Below, one piece after another: positions 1 through 13,802 of a stretch of 64,000 nucleotides of DNA. Under the pieces are notes generated by a model, which saw only the letters and a list, made by a program, of their open reading frames with translations, did no database searches and was not told the DNA's origin. Source of the DNA: Balanoglossus misakiensis (Eukaryota; Hemichordata); NCBI GenBank assembly GCA_040954595.2, contig CM082576.2, forward strand, positions 9,734,001 through 9,798,000, in the 5' to 3' direction. Each line of letters starts with the position of its first letter. Position 1 is the stretch's first letter. Position numbers and translations under genes: made by a program.

Positions 1-1150
1 GGGCAAATTCCATCACCTTATCTGCACGTACAGTGAAACATTTCATGTTGTTCAGTGTAGAGCAAATACATTGTTTGATGGGATATCGGCATTGATGCGT
101 GGCGGGGCCATTGCCTGTGTTAACCTTCGATCTCTGGGCGTTAGTCTGCCCCCATAAATGCCCAGTGACACTGTGTATAAACAAAACAAAAAACAACATT
201 TAAAGGCTGTGTGTACATTGTATTGCCGGCGAAATGACATTCAACTCGAGGGGAGTGGGTGTGGTGTGTTGTCACTGAAGTGAACCATAGGTGTGGTTGC
301 ACTCCAACATAATTTGACGTGGAGACTCTATAACAGTTGCCGTGACCTCTGATGGTAGCCTCTTGACCTTTTCCCTTCTCCGCCATTCTTCACTTCAAGA
401 ACAGGTACTGAAAGAGAAGAAGGCGGTTGACATGCCCCAAACAAGGACAGAAAAAAAGGATCCTTTCTTTAGACACTTGTACTGAACTATTGTTGATACT
501 AACCGCTGCCGTTTGTGTGTTGTTGTGTTGTTTTTTCTGTGGTGTGTGGTTTGGTCTGGTTTGTTTGTTCGTGGTTTTATGTTTGTTGGATAGATAGCTG
601 TGGCCATCAGTTATACTAGTATACATATTTGTACAAACACACTCCCACACACACTTTAAAAATGTGTAAGACTAAGGCCCCCCCCCCAGTTCATTTCTGC
701 TTTAGTGTAGTGACATAATGAAACTACAGAAATGTACCAATGTATGTACTAAAAATATAGTCAATGTATTAACAATTGGTAATTATTGTATGAGTACAAG
801 ACTTTGATACCTAACCACGCAAAAAATAGGTACCTAATGAATTCTCACAGTTTATATCCACTGAAATCTGTTGAATGTCGTGAAATTAATTGCCCTGTGC
901 TGTCAGTTTAGTACATTGCCTGTATTTTCTGACCACTAATAAAAATTTCTTCCAAAAATGCAAGAAACCCATCTGTCAAAATGCCATCATGCATATTGAC
1001 CAATGAATACACATGTGGCATACAATTACACTTTAATTCTCCCTTTAACAGTGCAGTGTTTCACACTGGCCGAATTCAATGTCAGACCCCCACCCCACAC
1101 CACACCACTGTACCCTGACGTGTCCATTGCATGGTGTCATCCCACAACAG
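1..1150 (+). other. Intron sequence of the TOGARAM gene, 5' part of window
   Basis: No exon is recognisable here. The stretch ends in a splice acceptor (cacaacag) directly before the first identified coding exon at 1151. That exon begins at codon position 2, so an upstream exon outside or undetected in this stretch must supply one base. The sequence is AT- and TG-rich with a C10 run at 678-687. The short open frames on both strands match nothing I know. Confidence 0.7.
678..687. repeat. Poly-C tract (C10)
   Basis: Run of ten C in intron sequence; one of several C/G homopolymers in this window. Confidence 0.95.
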
Positions 1151-4100
1151 GTGACACAGACATCCTGTCCAGCACGGCCAACAAGAAACGCGGAGTCGGG
1201 CGGCAAGACAGCAAGGACAGGGATGACAAGTACTTCCCGTCGTTTGGCACCAGCAAAGATGAGGAGTTCCTGCGCAAGAGTCTGGCCAGCACCTGGCCAA
1301 GTCAGGACAAAGACGCATCTATCTCCAGGAAAAGAGTTGATCCACTTTCAGGTATACCTCTAGTGCCACTTTATTGTGACAGTTTAAACCGTTTTGAAAT
1401 TGTCTTCCATGTTATGAAGGGCGATCTGTGTCAAACAGTAAATTGTTATACTGTGATTGAGTACTTGTATCATAAATGAACTGTTTTCGTGCGGTGGTGT
1501 AGTTACGACTGTGTCAATAACAAAAATCAATCATAATTGATTCACATATCTTCCAATTGTGCATTAGTGTTTCCCCAGAGGATAAATCAGGGTGATTGAT
1601 AATGAAACTAAGTAATTAATAGTTAATCATCTCCTACGAGTCCTAGGCTTTCTGTCAGCAGTGTGTAGAGAGAGCGTTAGGTCATTTTAATCATTCACGT
1701 GTATTGGCCCAGTAAATCCGGTAGATTTCAACGGGAGCTGCAGTGGGAGTTGGTCAGATGTAGTGTAGGCGACAGCATAAAAAAAAACATGTCGCCGTTC
1801 CCTACATCTGATTTTAATCAGATTGTATTTGGCTGTGTGTGTGACTTACCTGTTTCAGTCTGACGTCACAGAAAAAAATTTCTATGGCTTAAAATGTAAG
1901 TGTGGTTTTTGCGTCAAGTGACTTAGACATTTTTTTATACCTTTCTTTTTTCTCAGAGCCAACCACTCCGTCCACTGCATACCCTCCTGAATGGCCTGGA
2001 TCCGAGGAATCGCCCAAGAAGAGCAGCAAAGTGAATCAGTCGTCGATTCCCCTGAAACCAGCCTTAGCCCGATCGGCGACCAGGAAAACCAAACATGTGC
2101 CTCCGCTGGATTTGAACGAGAAGGGACACAAGCCTTCCGCAGGGATTGAACACGAGCGGGCCAAACTGCATCTCGCGGGCCTGAAGAAGGACGACGACTT
2201 TGACGATCTTGATGACAGTGACGACGATTTTTATGTAAGAATTATTTTTTTTTTTTTTTTTGGGATAGGGTAAGGCTTAACTGGACTTCATCGGATTTTA
2301 TTAACATCTAACATCGTGTTTTGTTTTAAAATTTATTGTCCAATGATCATTCTCTTGAAACAAAGCATTAAAAATACCTTTTCTTTTTTCCAGCAAATGC
2401 AGAATTCCCTGCAGAGTCTCCGGAACAGCGCCGCCAGGAAGCGGGCTGCTCGGAGAGCCGAAAACTCGAATGGGTCGAGTCGCACCACGTCCAGGTCGCC
2501 GTCACCACCGTTCGATGACAGCGGCCACTACAGCGTTCTGTACGACAGCCTCGATCCCTCACCAAAGAGCACACCAAAGAAGAAGGGGTAGGAATGAAAT
2601 TCTGGTTCTCTCATCTCTCAGAAATGCCTTGTGAAATTCTGATTTTGTGTGTGCATGTGTGTTTAAAATAAAATGCAATTTATTTTCCTTCCACAAAAAG
2701 AACCTGAAAACTCAGATGCCTCTATTTCAAAGAACAGTAAAGTTCATGTTGGCATAAATGATAATCTCATGTTATGTTGCATATCAACAAGTTATGCAGG
2801 TATTGTGGGCCCTAAGGATTGATACTCCGTACTCACAAAAATTCCCTGAGTACATTCATTCAAACCTTTCACAAGTTACCAAAGAAATGACGTGTCGTCT
2901 TATTAATCAGAGATAAGAATGCTATATGTGGAATTGGTGTCATCGTGCCTCTCAAGGTTTGTTGACCGCCTCCCGTGTTGTTTTTCTTCCGAAGGAAAAA
3001 ATCCAATGAATCGCCTTTCAGTAACAAGCCGCGGGTGGCCCGACACTCCAACAGCGAGAAAGAAAGCCCCGAGAACAGCAGCCGGGAGATCGAGCCCAAC
3101 CCGTTCGAGTTCAGCCCAACCGGCGGGGTGACGTTCCGGGACAAAGTCAAGTCTGACGTCAGTGTGGTGGGCCAAGGATACGGCAAGCAGGACGCTCCGA
3201 GTAATAATGTCGCAGTGCCGGTCGCTCAGCCCAGGTCCGATTCGCCGCCCATACCGACCCATCAGAAAGCCAACGCCAGGGAAAGACGGAGACAGACCAA
3301 AGGTGAGTTTGTACATGTAAGGGGGATATCTCGCCGAGTAGGGTGACATAACGAGACGTCTCAGTACTTGAGCGTTTTCTGTTCTGTTACAGTTTCCGTT
3401 TTTGTTGTTGTGAAGAAGGCACTTTTGTAGGTTTCCCATTTTCATGCAAATTTGCGCAGTGCATTGTCACCGCGGCTGACAACAGAATGAAAGGACTTCA
3501 TCCTGCAATGTTGTACGCTGTTGTTAAGTTGAAGAGAAGAAGTCAACAGTATTTCCTGCAGAGTCGCCCGTTAGTAGAGAGACGGCTGCTACAGAATTCG
3601 TGATGGCCCCTTCACAGACTGGCGTGTTTGCGTCTCTGAGAACTCACGACTTTCCTCTCCGACTCTTTCTCATCACAGGCAACATGGTGTCTCCTCTTAC
3701 CATGGCGTCGATGAACCACCCGGGACCCGTAGATAACGATGACCTCAGCGAGGAAGTGGGCGTCATCGGGAAAGGTACAAATTAGTGACAATTAATTATT
3801 TACTTATATTCTTTTATTAAATAAAACGTGCAAAATTTAGTAGTCAATTAATGAAAGTGAAACTCATAATAAAACATCATTGGGTTGACGGAACTGATTA
3901 GCAGTGGGTTATCAGAGATGATGTATGCGTGTATCGTCTTGGATGCCCGTGAGTGTTCGAGATTCCACATCGTGTGTGTAGTTTCCAACCGTTTTTTTGC
4001 TATCTCTTGAGGATTCTCAAACGCTGCCTAGCGGCCCGGTTCTCGTGTTGTGTTCAAATCTCCAGCACTTCAGCGGGTGGGTGGCACTGGGGTATAATTT

Positions 4101-7100
4101 TTCGATGGTTGAAACCAAGATTCTTCATGTAATTCTTGCCATTCCTCAGGGGTGTTTGGCACCAGTTACGCTCCCCCGTCTCAGGAGTATGGAGGCGACA
4201 AGTCCAAGCGAGCCAACAACCGGAAGGACTCCGAGACCGGGCGAAGCAATCTGCCGAAAGGCGTGTATGGTGTCTACGGCGTCGGGATGAAGCAGTCCAA
4301 CAGCTTTGACGACAACGACAGTTCTGATGAGGAGGTAAGCCCTCTCAGCCCCTCTATCACAGCTTATCTGTCGCTCCTAACAAACACACTCCATCCCTGC
4401 CAAGGTGGTAGTGTTTTTCTCGAGTACATCGTTCAGATAAAATTTGTTTACATTGATTTTTTGTAAATAGTGCATGAGTGTGAGAACTGTAGGATTCCTG
4501 TGTTAGTTACGAACGATCACAGGCAAGTACAATCGGTGGCTTTGATGGCTTCTAACGATGCGCCCGGAATGTTCCCAACAGGACCCGGCCAGCATTTCCA
4601 TGTCCAAGTCCACCAAGGATAAGGTGGCCAAGAAGCAGCAGGAAATCGAGCTGAAGAAAGCGGAGAAGCAGGCGGAGAAGCAAGCGGAGAGGGAGAAGCG
4701 GCAGAGGGAGCGGGAACTCTGGCAGAAGCAGCAGGAAAGGGAGCGGGAGAAGGCCCGTGAGCAGCAGCGGGAAAAACTCAAGGAAATGAAGAGCTTTGCG
4801 GAAGACATTCCGATCGACTGTGAGTATAGATACATGTAGTACCAGCGTGGCACCCCCCCAGCAAATGCCATTCCCATCAGGAGCGCTTCATAAACCAACA
4901 CACTTGTGTGCTGACTGACATATGTGTAAGAAAAAAAAAATTCGCCGAGTCCATTTCCCGGAGTCACTTCATGCGATTATCATTGAAACTCGTGACGTGA
5001 TTTCGTGTACAATATTTGCACAGCCTTGGTTTGTGTGCGGACTTGATCTCTTCCATGTCAGTCAACGTCTACGGCGCACATTCCGATAGTCTTTCACACG
5101 TCTGGTTTCGAGAAGTTTGGCCTATCCTTGGTTTTTGGCGTCTTTTGTCGTGAGGCAACGGAGTAAACATTTCCTTCCACCGGTTTAAAAAGAAATGTTT
5201 ATTGAGCACTTGTAAACATTCGAGGGTGGCCCCTTTGCGCCACAAAAGCCTGTAATGGAGACAGCTCACAGGTTCTATTGTTTACGGATAACTATTTTTT
5301 TTGCTTTATTTTACAGCATTAACAATATCGGGGTCAAATTCCGCAAACACCCCGCCAAAGGGCAAGACCGTCATCGGCAAGCCACCGGTAGCCACCACAC
5401 CAAAGAAAAAATTAACCAAGTCGTAAGTTTATTAAATCCTATTGAGTTAACGTAGTGGAGTGTACCGGAGTCTTTAGGGTGCAGCTCGGATATTGTGAAT
5501 GACGCACCGGCAATATGAAAATATTCCGTTTGTCCCCCTGTATCCGGTTAAATCCTACAATGTTCATTAGTGTATTTATTTAGGTCAGAACGTATATTGG
5601 GGTCAGTTCGGAGACATACTTGCCACCTGTTCCCATATCCCGGCATGTGGGTGCGTGTGACTTAGTTACTGATGGGTCCCCGCTGTAAACAGCTGATAAA
5701 CAATGGGTTGCAAGTCATCTTCTATGTCTTCTTCTCCTTCCCCTCGCCCTGCTACGTCCAGGCCCAGCAGTGCCGGCGAAGGATCGCCGTCCAAGGTGAA
5801 CACCTCGCTGAACCATAGCCTATCTATGCAATATGCCGACGACGAGGCGGACCTGAAGCCGTTCCCGAACCCCGACGCGGTTCTCCGGGACGCTTTGCGA
5901 TTTCTGCAGAGTGATGACTGGTGAGAAAATGTTTGTGTTGAATCACACTTATGTAATGGTACCATCTTTCATTTTTTAGGGGTTTAATTTTTTTATTCTA
6001 AGTCAAATCAACACTATATATGTGTGCAAGTCATCATGTCTAATGCTGTACATGTATGTAAAAATATAAATTGTCACATTTCTGCCGTTGTCATGTTTAT
6101 TGATTTACTGTAGACCAAATGGCTTTCTTGTGTTTACAGTGGTAATGGTTTTCATCCTTCGTAAAAAAAATCAAAATCAAATGAAACTTGTTTTCATTCA
6201 CAGGGAAGTTAAAATGGATGGCTTGAGTTACATCAAGAGATTGGCTGCAGTCAACCCTGACACACTGAATCAACAGTTGCACACGGTCATAGTGGCCGTG
6301 TTGGCAGAAGTGAAGAACCTCCGCTCATCGGTGGCCAGGTCGGCGATTTCCACCATAGCCGAGATGTTCACCCAACTCAGAGTGAACATGGATAAGGTAA
6401 GAAATGAATTCCACCGTCGCCACGTCATTGGTCACGTTTCCGATCTGATCCCCCATGTCGTCCTACATTTTGTCCCTCAGCTGATCGTGTGTGTTTTTTT
6501 AGACTGGCTGACATTGAACGTACCCTGAATAAACTGAAAGATTTTGTTCCCAAGCCCCTTTAATCCGGCCCTTGAAAGTTTCCCTAGTGACGACCTCGGC
6601 ATGACCTCAGATCATTCATCACCGGTGGGGTAAATACAACCGAGGCATGCCCTTCGGTTGGTCTTAGTGTATCTTCAGGGGTTGGGGACCCCATGAGTGT
6701 GGTATGTGTGTTTCAGTGGTTCTTTTAGAAAAGGGTGACAAGTTCATTTGTTGTGTTGTTGATGTTTTGCTGTTTTGTAAATACAAGCATGAAAGTGTAG
6801 AAACTGAAATTCTGATCTTGAATGGTGTCGGCCATAGCGCTGCGCACAGATTTAAATGGCCAATATTGACAGAAATTTTTATCAGTGAAGGAACTTTCAA
6901 CACAAACAAACAATGGCTGTCTACCTTATTGCTGTATTTGTAAGTCGCCAACTTGCCTTTACATGTACTTTGCGTAGACAGACGGTTTCGAACACCTGCC
7001 GTTGATAGAGGTGCAATCTAGCATGAAGAAACGTGCAAGGTTTTTTTTACATAGACAGAGACAAATCACTTTCGAGTGCCATGTCAATATGTGTGTGTAA

Positions 7101-10100
7101 TTCTGGTGTGCAACAGTTTTACCTACTACTCCCCTTGCGCGTGTTTCCTGAAACATTTTACGGACATTCCCAACACATTGCATGAAACTTAATTTGGTCT
7201 CATGGGATTATTTACAATTTCAAAACGTGTAGTTAATGGAGTCATTAAGTATGACACATTCTAATACGGGCAAAATAACTGAAATGCCAGGAGTCAGTGG
7301 TAGTTGCGGTATGGCAAAGGTGTGTGTTGGGGGGAATAGTCCATAACAATCATTGTAGGTCAGTACCATACAGTTTATACACAGGGTGCCGGATCAGAAA
7401 AAGTAATTTGCAGTTTCTGTCATTTTTGTTGGGCTTGATTAAGGGGGGGGGGGGGGGGGTACATTACATTTCATTGTCAAGATTACAGCAGTAGATGTAA
7501 AATAAGTGTTTTAGTAACTTATAATCATGGAAGCAAGAAAAATCTGGATTTCTGATTCTGATCTGTTATTTCTGTCTGTTCATGTTCTGTGGTTGGCACG
7601 CACAGGATCTGGATCAACTATGCAAAGTGTTGCTGCAGAAGGCGTCAGAGAGCAACGGCTTCATCAGGGAGGATGTAGACAAGTCGCTGGGGAACATGGT
7701 GACCTGCGTGACGCCACAGAGAGCACTGATAGCTCTGATAACTGGTGGGGCCAGGTACGTGAGAACGTGATAAATTACCCTGCCTGGGAGTTTGTTTTCG
7801 CAGGTTGTCTCCGCAAATCAGTTCAATTTTGCGATGTTTACGATTCATTTGATTGTGGCAACCCCAGTGGTCTGGGTAACTGCAATGTCACGGCGATCGA
7901 TGAAGAGGTCGCGACCTTTTGCATCCAAAGTGTACAGCTGGCGTACATGAGCTGAGAACTTGGGGGTCGTTAATACCGTGGAACGTAGTACTTGTACTTA
8001 AGACCCTATTCATATAGACCGCTCGCATAATGCTCGTTTCTCTTTCTGTTTCCGCAGTCATCGGAATGTCGCGGTCAGGAAAACCTGTGCCCAGTTCTTA
8101 GTGGAAGTGGTGGAGAAGATGGGCCCCGGAAGGCTGCTCAGTGGAATCAAAGATGTCACGGATAAGATTTTGCCGGCCACGGCGCAGTTCTGCGTGGATC
8201 CCTCACCGGAAACCAGGTGGGAAATCATTGACGGAATCAGTCTTTGTGAGCCCCCCCCCCCCCCCCCCCCAAAAAAAAAAAAACACCCTCACAAACAACA
8301 ACAGCACACAAACATCTGTTAGTCATTCTACATCACAGCTTAAGCATGGCCACCTTTCTGGGGCGTTTATATTAAACAGAGAAAATTTATCTTAAGTAGT
8401 TCCTCAATATTCTGATGGCGTCCTGGGTTTCCAAGACTGTTGTCAAGTGGTCGTACCAAAATAAACCGTTCAATCAGGGAACCTTGGAGACAAAAAAGTA
8501 GGGTAACCCCTTTTGTTGTGTGTAGGACTCATCAAAGCAACCATTGTGTGTTGAAGTGTAACTTTTGTCTGAAGTGGGTCAAGATTTGTCAGAGGCACAA
8601 AAGGCAATAGTTTATGATAGTCAGTGACTTGTTGGCTATTGTCTGTGGCCGAGATTAAGTGTGAGATATTGAAAACATAAATAGGCATACAATATTTTTT
8701 CTCATTCTGTTGTGGCAGTGTTAATTATGATTTCATTATTGTCCAACTCATCGTTATTCTCTTCTACTCATCAGGTATTACGGTCGTAAGATCATGTATC
8801 AACTCATGAACCACGAAGACTTTGAGAGACTACTTATAAAATATGTAGCGCAGAAAGACGTTCGACAAATCAAGGAGATTATGGAAAGACTCAGACAGGA
8901 CGTAAGTATGGTGCAAATTTAATGGCTTGTGTTTGCTGTGTAAATTTCAATTTTGTTTATATATATATATATATCTCCTATCCTAATGTACAAAAAACCC
9001 TAGACTAAAACTTACGATTTGTGAAAAAAAATCACTATGGAAGGTCATCTGTTGTCAAAGAATACCTCACTGAAGTTGATTTATTTTTTAATTATCAGGG
9101 ACTTGGGGAAATGCCGTCGGAGACACCGTCAGCCAGGACTAGGCGCAGCAACACCAACAGCGGTTCAGGTTCAAGGTCAAATTCTGGCACCAGAGAGAAA
9201 GCGAAATCGGCTGGCAGGTACGGAACGTAGAGGAAAAAAATTTAAATACATGTTTTACTGCTGTGATGTATGTTACATGCAGTTTGCAGTTGGGAGGTGC
9301 AGTGAAAGTGAAGAACAGTCAGTCTGGGAGATTGATTAAAATGTATTTTGCTCATTTAATGTCACCAAAGCTACACACACACTTTTAGACCGAATTGCCG
9401 TATTTGTAATATGTTGGGGAATAAATCGCATTAGTGTTCTCCCCAGAACAATTTAAAGATTATGGGCCGATACTGTCACCCTGCTTTTGCCACTTTGCTT
9501 CAGAGCCTGAGAACTTACACCCAGCAGCCAATTAACATCGCTCTGTTGTTGTAATTCACTTGCTTTAAGTAGGTTATTTCTGCCACTGATTTGACGCTAA
9601 TTACGCCAACTTTAGACGTTCCCTTTCACTGGTGCGTGAAATCCCGGTCTCCTCCGGGACTGTGTGCAGCACTTAAATAGTAATGAATCCCCCCTTTTTA
9701 CAAGTGTATCTGTGCATGTCGCATGCCATCATTTTATAAGCGATATCGTTTATCGCGTTTGACATCTCTCGTCAGCCCGTGCATTCATAATTTCTGTGTA
9801 CTCTCTCAACCACAGCGACGTCAATGGTCTGACGCCCCCGGGCTCAACCAGGAAGGTACGCAAGTCGCCACGGATGGACGAAGCCAGCATGGAGGTGGTG
9901 AAGGATCTGTGTGCAACGTTAGCGGCCAGTGATTTTAGAGACAGGCTTAAGGCCATACAGTATTTACAAGATTTAACCGTGGAGCGGACGGATCTCATCA
10001 TATCAAATATTGTCAAGGTGGGTGTGAATGATGGCTTTATTAGGGGGGGGGGGGGGGGTCACAGATTTACCCATGCAGAGAGGTGATCCAATGACACTGC

Positions 10101-11492
10101 TTGCAATGAACCCAAGAAGACATCTCCATGTCATCTGATGTGCACTACACTCATACATTGCACATAGCAGTGTATTTTAGGGCATCCAACCAGTTTCTCA
10201 AGGAAATACACGTTTTATGAAGAGAAAATTCTAAGTTTTTTATAGTGTTTTCTCGTGTCTTTTCTCCTCTTCAGATTTTTGATGCATTCACGCCCAGGTT
10301 GTCGGATTCCAACAGCAAAGTCAACTTGACAGCATTGCAGACGATGCTGCAGCTTGTGCCAAGACTGCGAGAGTACTTGGGCGCCGTGATCAACACGATT
10401 GTGCCCGTGCTGGGAACCAACCTGGCCTCCAAGAACACCCAGATTCACCAGACCACGCTGGAGGTCTTAGATTCTCTGATGGAGCACGTCGGTGAGTGAT
10501 GTTGCCGTGCCGACTTTCCTGCCAAGCTTTTGACAAATGCAGAGGCTCGCTTGAACCGGCGGTGTCTGCACCCAATGCACCAATATCTATAGAGGGCGCT
10601 CTTCAGAAAAGGCCACGTTTTGTGGATGATGAGAAAAGCCAGTGATATGGAATCTGTTGAGCAGATGTGAATAGCTCGTCTTATCCGCCATAAATGTTTT
10701 AAGTCTCACATGTGCCCTCAAACTTCTCTTATTTTTTGTCTTTCAGAAAATTCATTACTTCTGCAGCCTTTTGCGAATCTGGCCCAGTTTGGCAATGCCA
10801 GAGTGAAGCCCGACATGATTGAGAAATTAGCATGTGAGTATCCGGAGGGATTATTTATTACGACTCAAAATGACGTGGATAACCGTTCACAGTGAATGAC
10901 TGATGGCTTTCAGTGGAGATGAGTGCATGATCCCTTTAATTGTCTGATTGTCTTTAATTTGGAATGGGGATACATTTGCCACCAAATGCTTCGATGGTTA
11001 TGAATCATTGGTCCAAAGATCTAGGCGTTGCTGGCTCAGACATGCCCACTCTGGCGACGTGCTTCCTGGGTGTGTCTTCATCAAAGAACACCTGTTTACC
11101 CATATGTTGGTTTTTGTACCACTTATCGTGCCACATTGACACCCGAAATAAACCATTGTAATTCATAATTTTTGTTTGGAAAACTAAACACCGCACTTAC
11201 AGTTACACCGCGCCATTTTGTTTCTGCAGATTTGAGTTCCAAAGTGTATCAGCGGAAACACCAGACGGTGACGCGATACGTACTGCCGGTAATGTGGCAC
11301 CTCCTTAGCAACACTACGGGCAGCGGCGCGGTGCCCGGTGGCACTGGCAACATACGCACTGCGACGGCCAGCCTGGCCAACAGTCTGTTCAACCTGATGG
11401 GACAATCACTAATCGACCAAGCACAATCCAATCTATCACAAAGGAATCTGAAGACCTTTCAAGAAATGTTAGAGAACCCCCAGTTTGCATGA
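1151..11492 (+). CDS. TOG array regulator of axonemal microtubules (TOGARAM/crescerin), C-terminal 18 exons
   Basis: TOGARAM proteins bind tubulin through TOG domains and control the length and stability of ciliary microtubules. Exons by eye: 1151-1351, 1957-2234, 2394-2587, 2995-3302, 3679-3774, 4150-4334, 4582-4819, 5317-5422, 5762-5920, 6204-6396, 7606-7754, 8058-8216, 8775-8901, 9099-9217, 9816-10017, 10275-10491, 10747-10833 and 11230-11492 (stop TGA). Together they give 1092 complete codons in one frame. Order of parts: a disordered Ser/Lys/Asp-rich linker; a GVIGKGVFG motif across the 3774/4150 junction, also found in vertebrate TOGARAM1 linkers; a charged helix; TOG3; a Ser/Gly/Arg linker; TOG4. 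The N-terminal TOG1/TOG2 half lies upstream of the window. I cannot separate TOGARAM1 from TOGARAM2; the layout resembles TOGARAM1 (che-12 in C. elegans). Exon 5317-5422 and exon 8775-8901 contain no long start-to-stop frame and were found by reading through the splice sites. Confidence 0.95.
4582..4819 (+). other. Charged E/K/R helix segment of TOGARAM
   Basis: This exon codes for about 79 residues, most of them an uninterrupted run of Glu, Lys, Arg and Gln (KKAEKQAEKQAEREKRQRER and onward) with almost no hydrophobic heptad positions. That composition suggests a stable single alpha helix or a weak coiled coil between the disordered linker and TOG3. It may act as a spacer or a microtubule-lattice contact; that role is inferred. 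Confidence 0.7.
7443..7459. repeat. Poly-G tract (G17)
   Basis: Seventeen consecutive G in the intron between TOGARAM exons 6204-6396 and 7606-7754. Confidence 0.95.
8251..8283. repeat. Poly-C/poly-A compound tract (C20 A13)
   Basis: Twenty C followed directly by thirteen A, 34 bases after the splice donor at 8217 in a TOGARAM intron. The length is likely polymorphic and hard to sequence exactly. Confidence 0.95.
8959..8975. repeat. (AT)n microsatellite
   Basis: Short alternating TA run in the intron after TOGARAM exon 8775-8901. Confidence 0.85.
9868..11492 (+). other. TOG4 domain of TOGARAM (C-terminal)
   Basis: After a Ser/Gly/Arg linker (exon 9099-9217 and the start of 9816-10017) the protein resumes with MDEASMEVVKDLCATLAASD and HEAT-like repeats, including FRDRLKAIQYLQDL and LTALQTMLQLVPRLREYLG. 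It ends FQEMLENPQFA followed by TGA. The last exon holds a Gly/Thr/Ala-rich insert (GSGAVPGGTGN) between two helices. Position and order match the fourth TOG domain of vertebrate TOGARAM1. Confidence 0.88.
10043..10058. repeat. Poly-G tract (G16)
   Basis: Sixteen consecutive G only 25 bases after the donor of TOGARAM exon 9816-10017. Confidence 0.95.
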
Positions 11493-11771
11493 TATATTCC
11501 CGTTTTTAAAAAATTCCTGATATTTTTTGAAAAAGTGACGTATTGAGAGAGAGAGAGAGAGAAATGTAGTCGCCGTGTTTAGTCAGAATAGGTGTAGATT
11601 GACAACCAATGGGTGAACTGACAATTATGTTATTGGTGAAATTTGACTTGATTTAATTTTTTTTGTGTTTGTCTTTCTTGGAGAGGCAAGGATTTTTGTT
11701 ATGTGACTGTAGCAGCTGGTGCTTTTAGTGTTAGAGAGATTTGTTTAAATGACCACAGGAATTTTTATTCC

Positions 11772-11777
11772 AATAAA
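11772..11777 (+). terminator. Proximal polyadenylation signal of TOGARAM
   Basis: Perfect AATAAA 280 bases after the stop codon, inside an A-rich run. The first plausible cleavage signal for the gene. Confidence 0.5.
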
Positions 11778-12399
11778 AAAAAAACAGGAAAGGAGTAGAT
11801 TGATCGACATTTATACACATCCTGCTTTATCAAAACTTGACAGGGATGTGACGTGATAAGGAAAGGTTTCAAGTGTTTTGAAATTTCTGTGGGTTTCACT
11901 CCTTTTCCTCCTTGAAAACACCGTCGTCACCCATTTCTTGTTGATTATTACAACAGAGAGAGAGAGTAGTCGGAACCAAATTGTGAATATTTTGAAGGTT
12001 AACACTTGGTGTAACCGTGAATTCTATCTAATGATGTACAGTAATTTATGTACAGTGTGATATATTTGTATGATATTTCATTTATTTGAGTTGTTTTATT
12101 ATGTTGATGTAAATTTCAGAGCTATCCACATCCACAAGTGGAAAATGTTGCTTAGCATGTTTTTTTTTTATGTAGTATATTTACAAAGCTACTTACACAA
12201 TGGGGTGGGTGATTTGACTGTTGTGGCCGACTTTGATTTGGATATTTGCCGGTGTTTTGTTTTGTTTTGTATATCAGTATTGAGTTCTTTTTGTCTTAGC
12301 AGAAAAATGCATGTCGGTTGGCCGTTGGCCACACAAATCCCCCGAAGCTATTTAAGTATAATAGTTTTTGGACCTTAATCCAGGTATGAATTGTGTGCA

Positions 12400-12474
12400 C
12401 CCCTTAGCCTATTTTTAATTGGTAGGATTGACCCCCCTTAGCTTAGTTACAATTGATGTGTGGAGCCCCTTAGC
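12400..12474 (+). repeat. Imperfect triplicate with CCCCTTAGC core
   Basis: The nonamer ccccttagc occurs at 12400-12408, 12434-12442 and 12466-12474, spaced 34 and 32 bases apart. Copies 1 and 3 are also preceded by a GTGTG-containing segment (aattgtgtgca and aattgatgtgtgga). It lies in the putative long 3' UTR of TOGARAM. Confidence 0.6.
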
Positions 12475-13802
12475 TTTACAGTAGAAGTGTTGAGTTTGAC
12501 CTGACAGTGGTACTTCCCCCATGCTGTCCCATCCTGATATTTAAATGTATATATATTCTTGAAAACATTCCAGATCAGCTTCCCAATCACAGCGCACTAT
12601 AATAGCATAACACTGCAGTTCTCTTCCATACCCTTCCTTTGGTGTTTATTTTGTTTTTTATTTACATTTCTTGATTGTTGTTGATTTGGTTATGTTAAAA
12701 ATTGAGACATATTTAAATTTGTGGTTCCCATCTTTTCCAGTAAGTCTGAAGAACAAAAACAATTGAATCCATCCATTTGGGGGCCACTTAGTTTCCATTC
12801 TAAATGGCTGCAGTACTTAAATCTCCGTCCAAATTTCAGTGTCCCTGGAAACTAGGTCAGTATTTTCACAGACAATTGAAAGAGGCCCGTTCGCTGGCTA
12901 ACGAGTCTATTTATGAGGGTTTTTGATTTCCAGAAAAATTTGAAACGACAAGAAATAAGAACGTGGTGTGTGTTTGAGTTGATTGTAAAGTTAATATTCC
13001 CTCCAGTGCATCTGCCAGCCTCCAAGTTGCACCAGAATGTCCAAATTTGAGATTCTTGAGATGGCATGTGTTAACTCGTCACTTGTTTGAGTTCAGCGAG
13101 TCTTGCATTTTTGAGATTCTCTACACCTCGCACCTGTCAGTCTAATTGTTTTATTCACGGGGTCATTTTTTACTCGACGTGCATGAAAGTAATATCAAAC
13201 GTCACTGTAGACTTTACCAGTGCACAAGTATGTGTATGACCTCGCCTTTTTGGAGAATACTCCCCACTATTTCGGATGCTTATAGAGATTGACTGAACTT
13301 TTTTGTATATAAACTGCACAGTTACCGTTGTCCACTCATGCTCATGTCTATATGCATTTCTAATTTATACAAGATGAATTCCTTTCTGATAGGGATTGTT
13401 TCAGTGTCAAGAACCGATTTGGATCGTACCTTCAGTCTATAACAACTGCATGTGCAGTGTGTTTCCAACCTTTCAGTCCCAACACCACACGTAATGATCA
13501 AGTGTACAGAGTTATAGAAATGTGGCAAGCATCCTAGGAGTAGCCCTTGATAAAACGGTTAATAACAGTTGTGTCAGTTGTGGGTGGATGTTGCAGTGGG
13601 AAAAAATTACTTAATGAAATTCGGTACCTTTGATATTGTGAATTTCGAGTTTTACACAAAGACAGCTTATGTACATAATAACTTCTAGTGATTTCAAGTA
13701 GATACATTCCATACGAGACAATAACTGTAACTTTTTGATACCCTGGTGAACAGCTCTAGAATCTCTGTCAGTCGCACATTGAAATTTTGCATCCTCGTCC
13801 AG

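Larger units (their letters stand above)
5862..8901 (+). other. TOG3 domain of TOGARAM (five exons)
   Basis: The joined residues begin with DAVLRDALRFLQSDDWEVK and continue as HEAT-like helical repeats across exons 5762-5920, 6204-6396, 7606-7754, 8058-8216 and 8775-8901. The W-E-V-K-x-x-G-L segment after the first helix is the usual tubulin-facing loop of a TOG repeat. The basic and acidic pattern (VRKTCAQFLV, FERLLIKYVAQKDVRQIK) also fits the family. In crescerins TOG domains bind tubulin and promote microtubule assembly; this is family knowledge. Confidence 0.88.
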
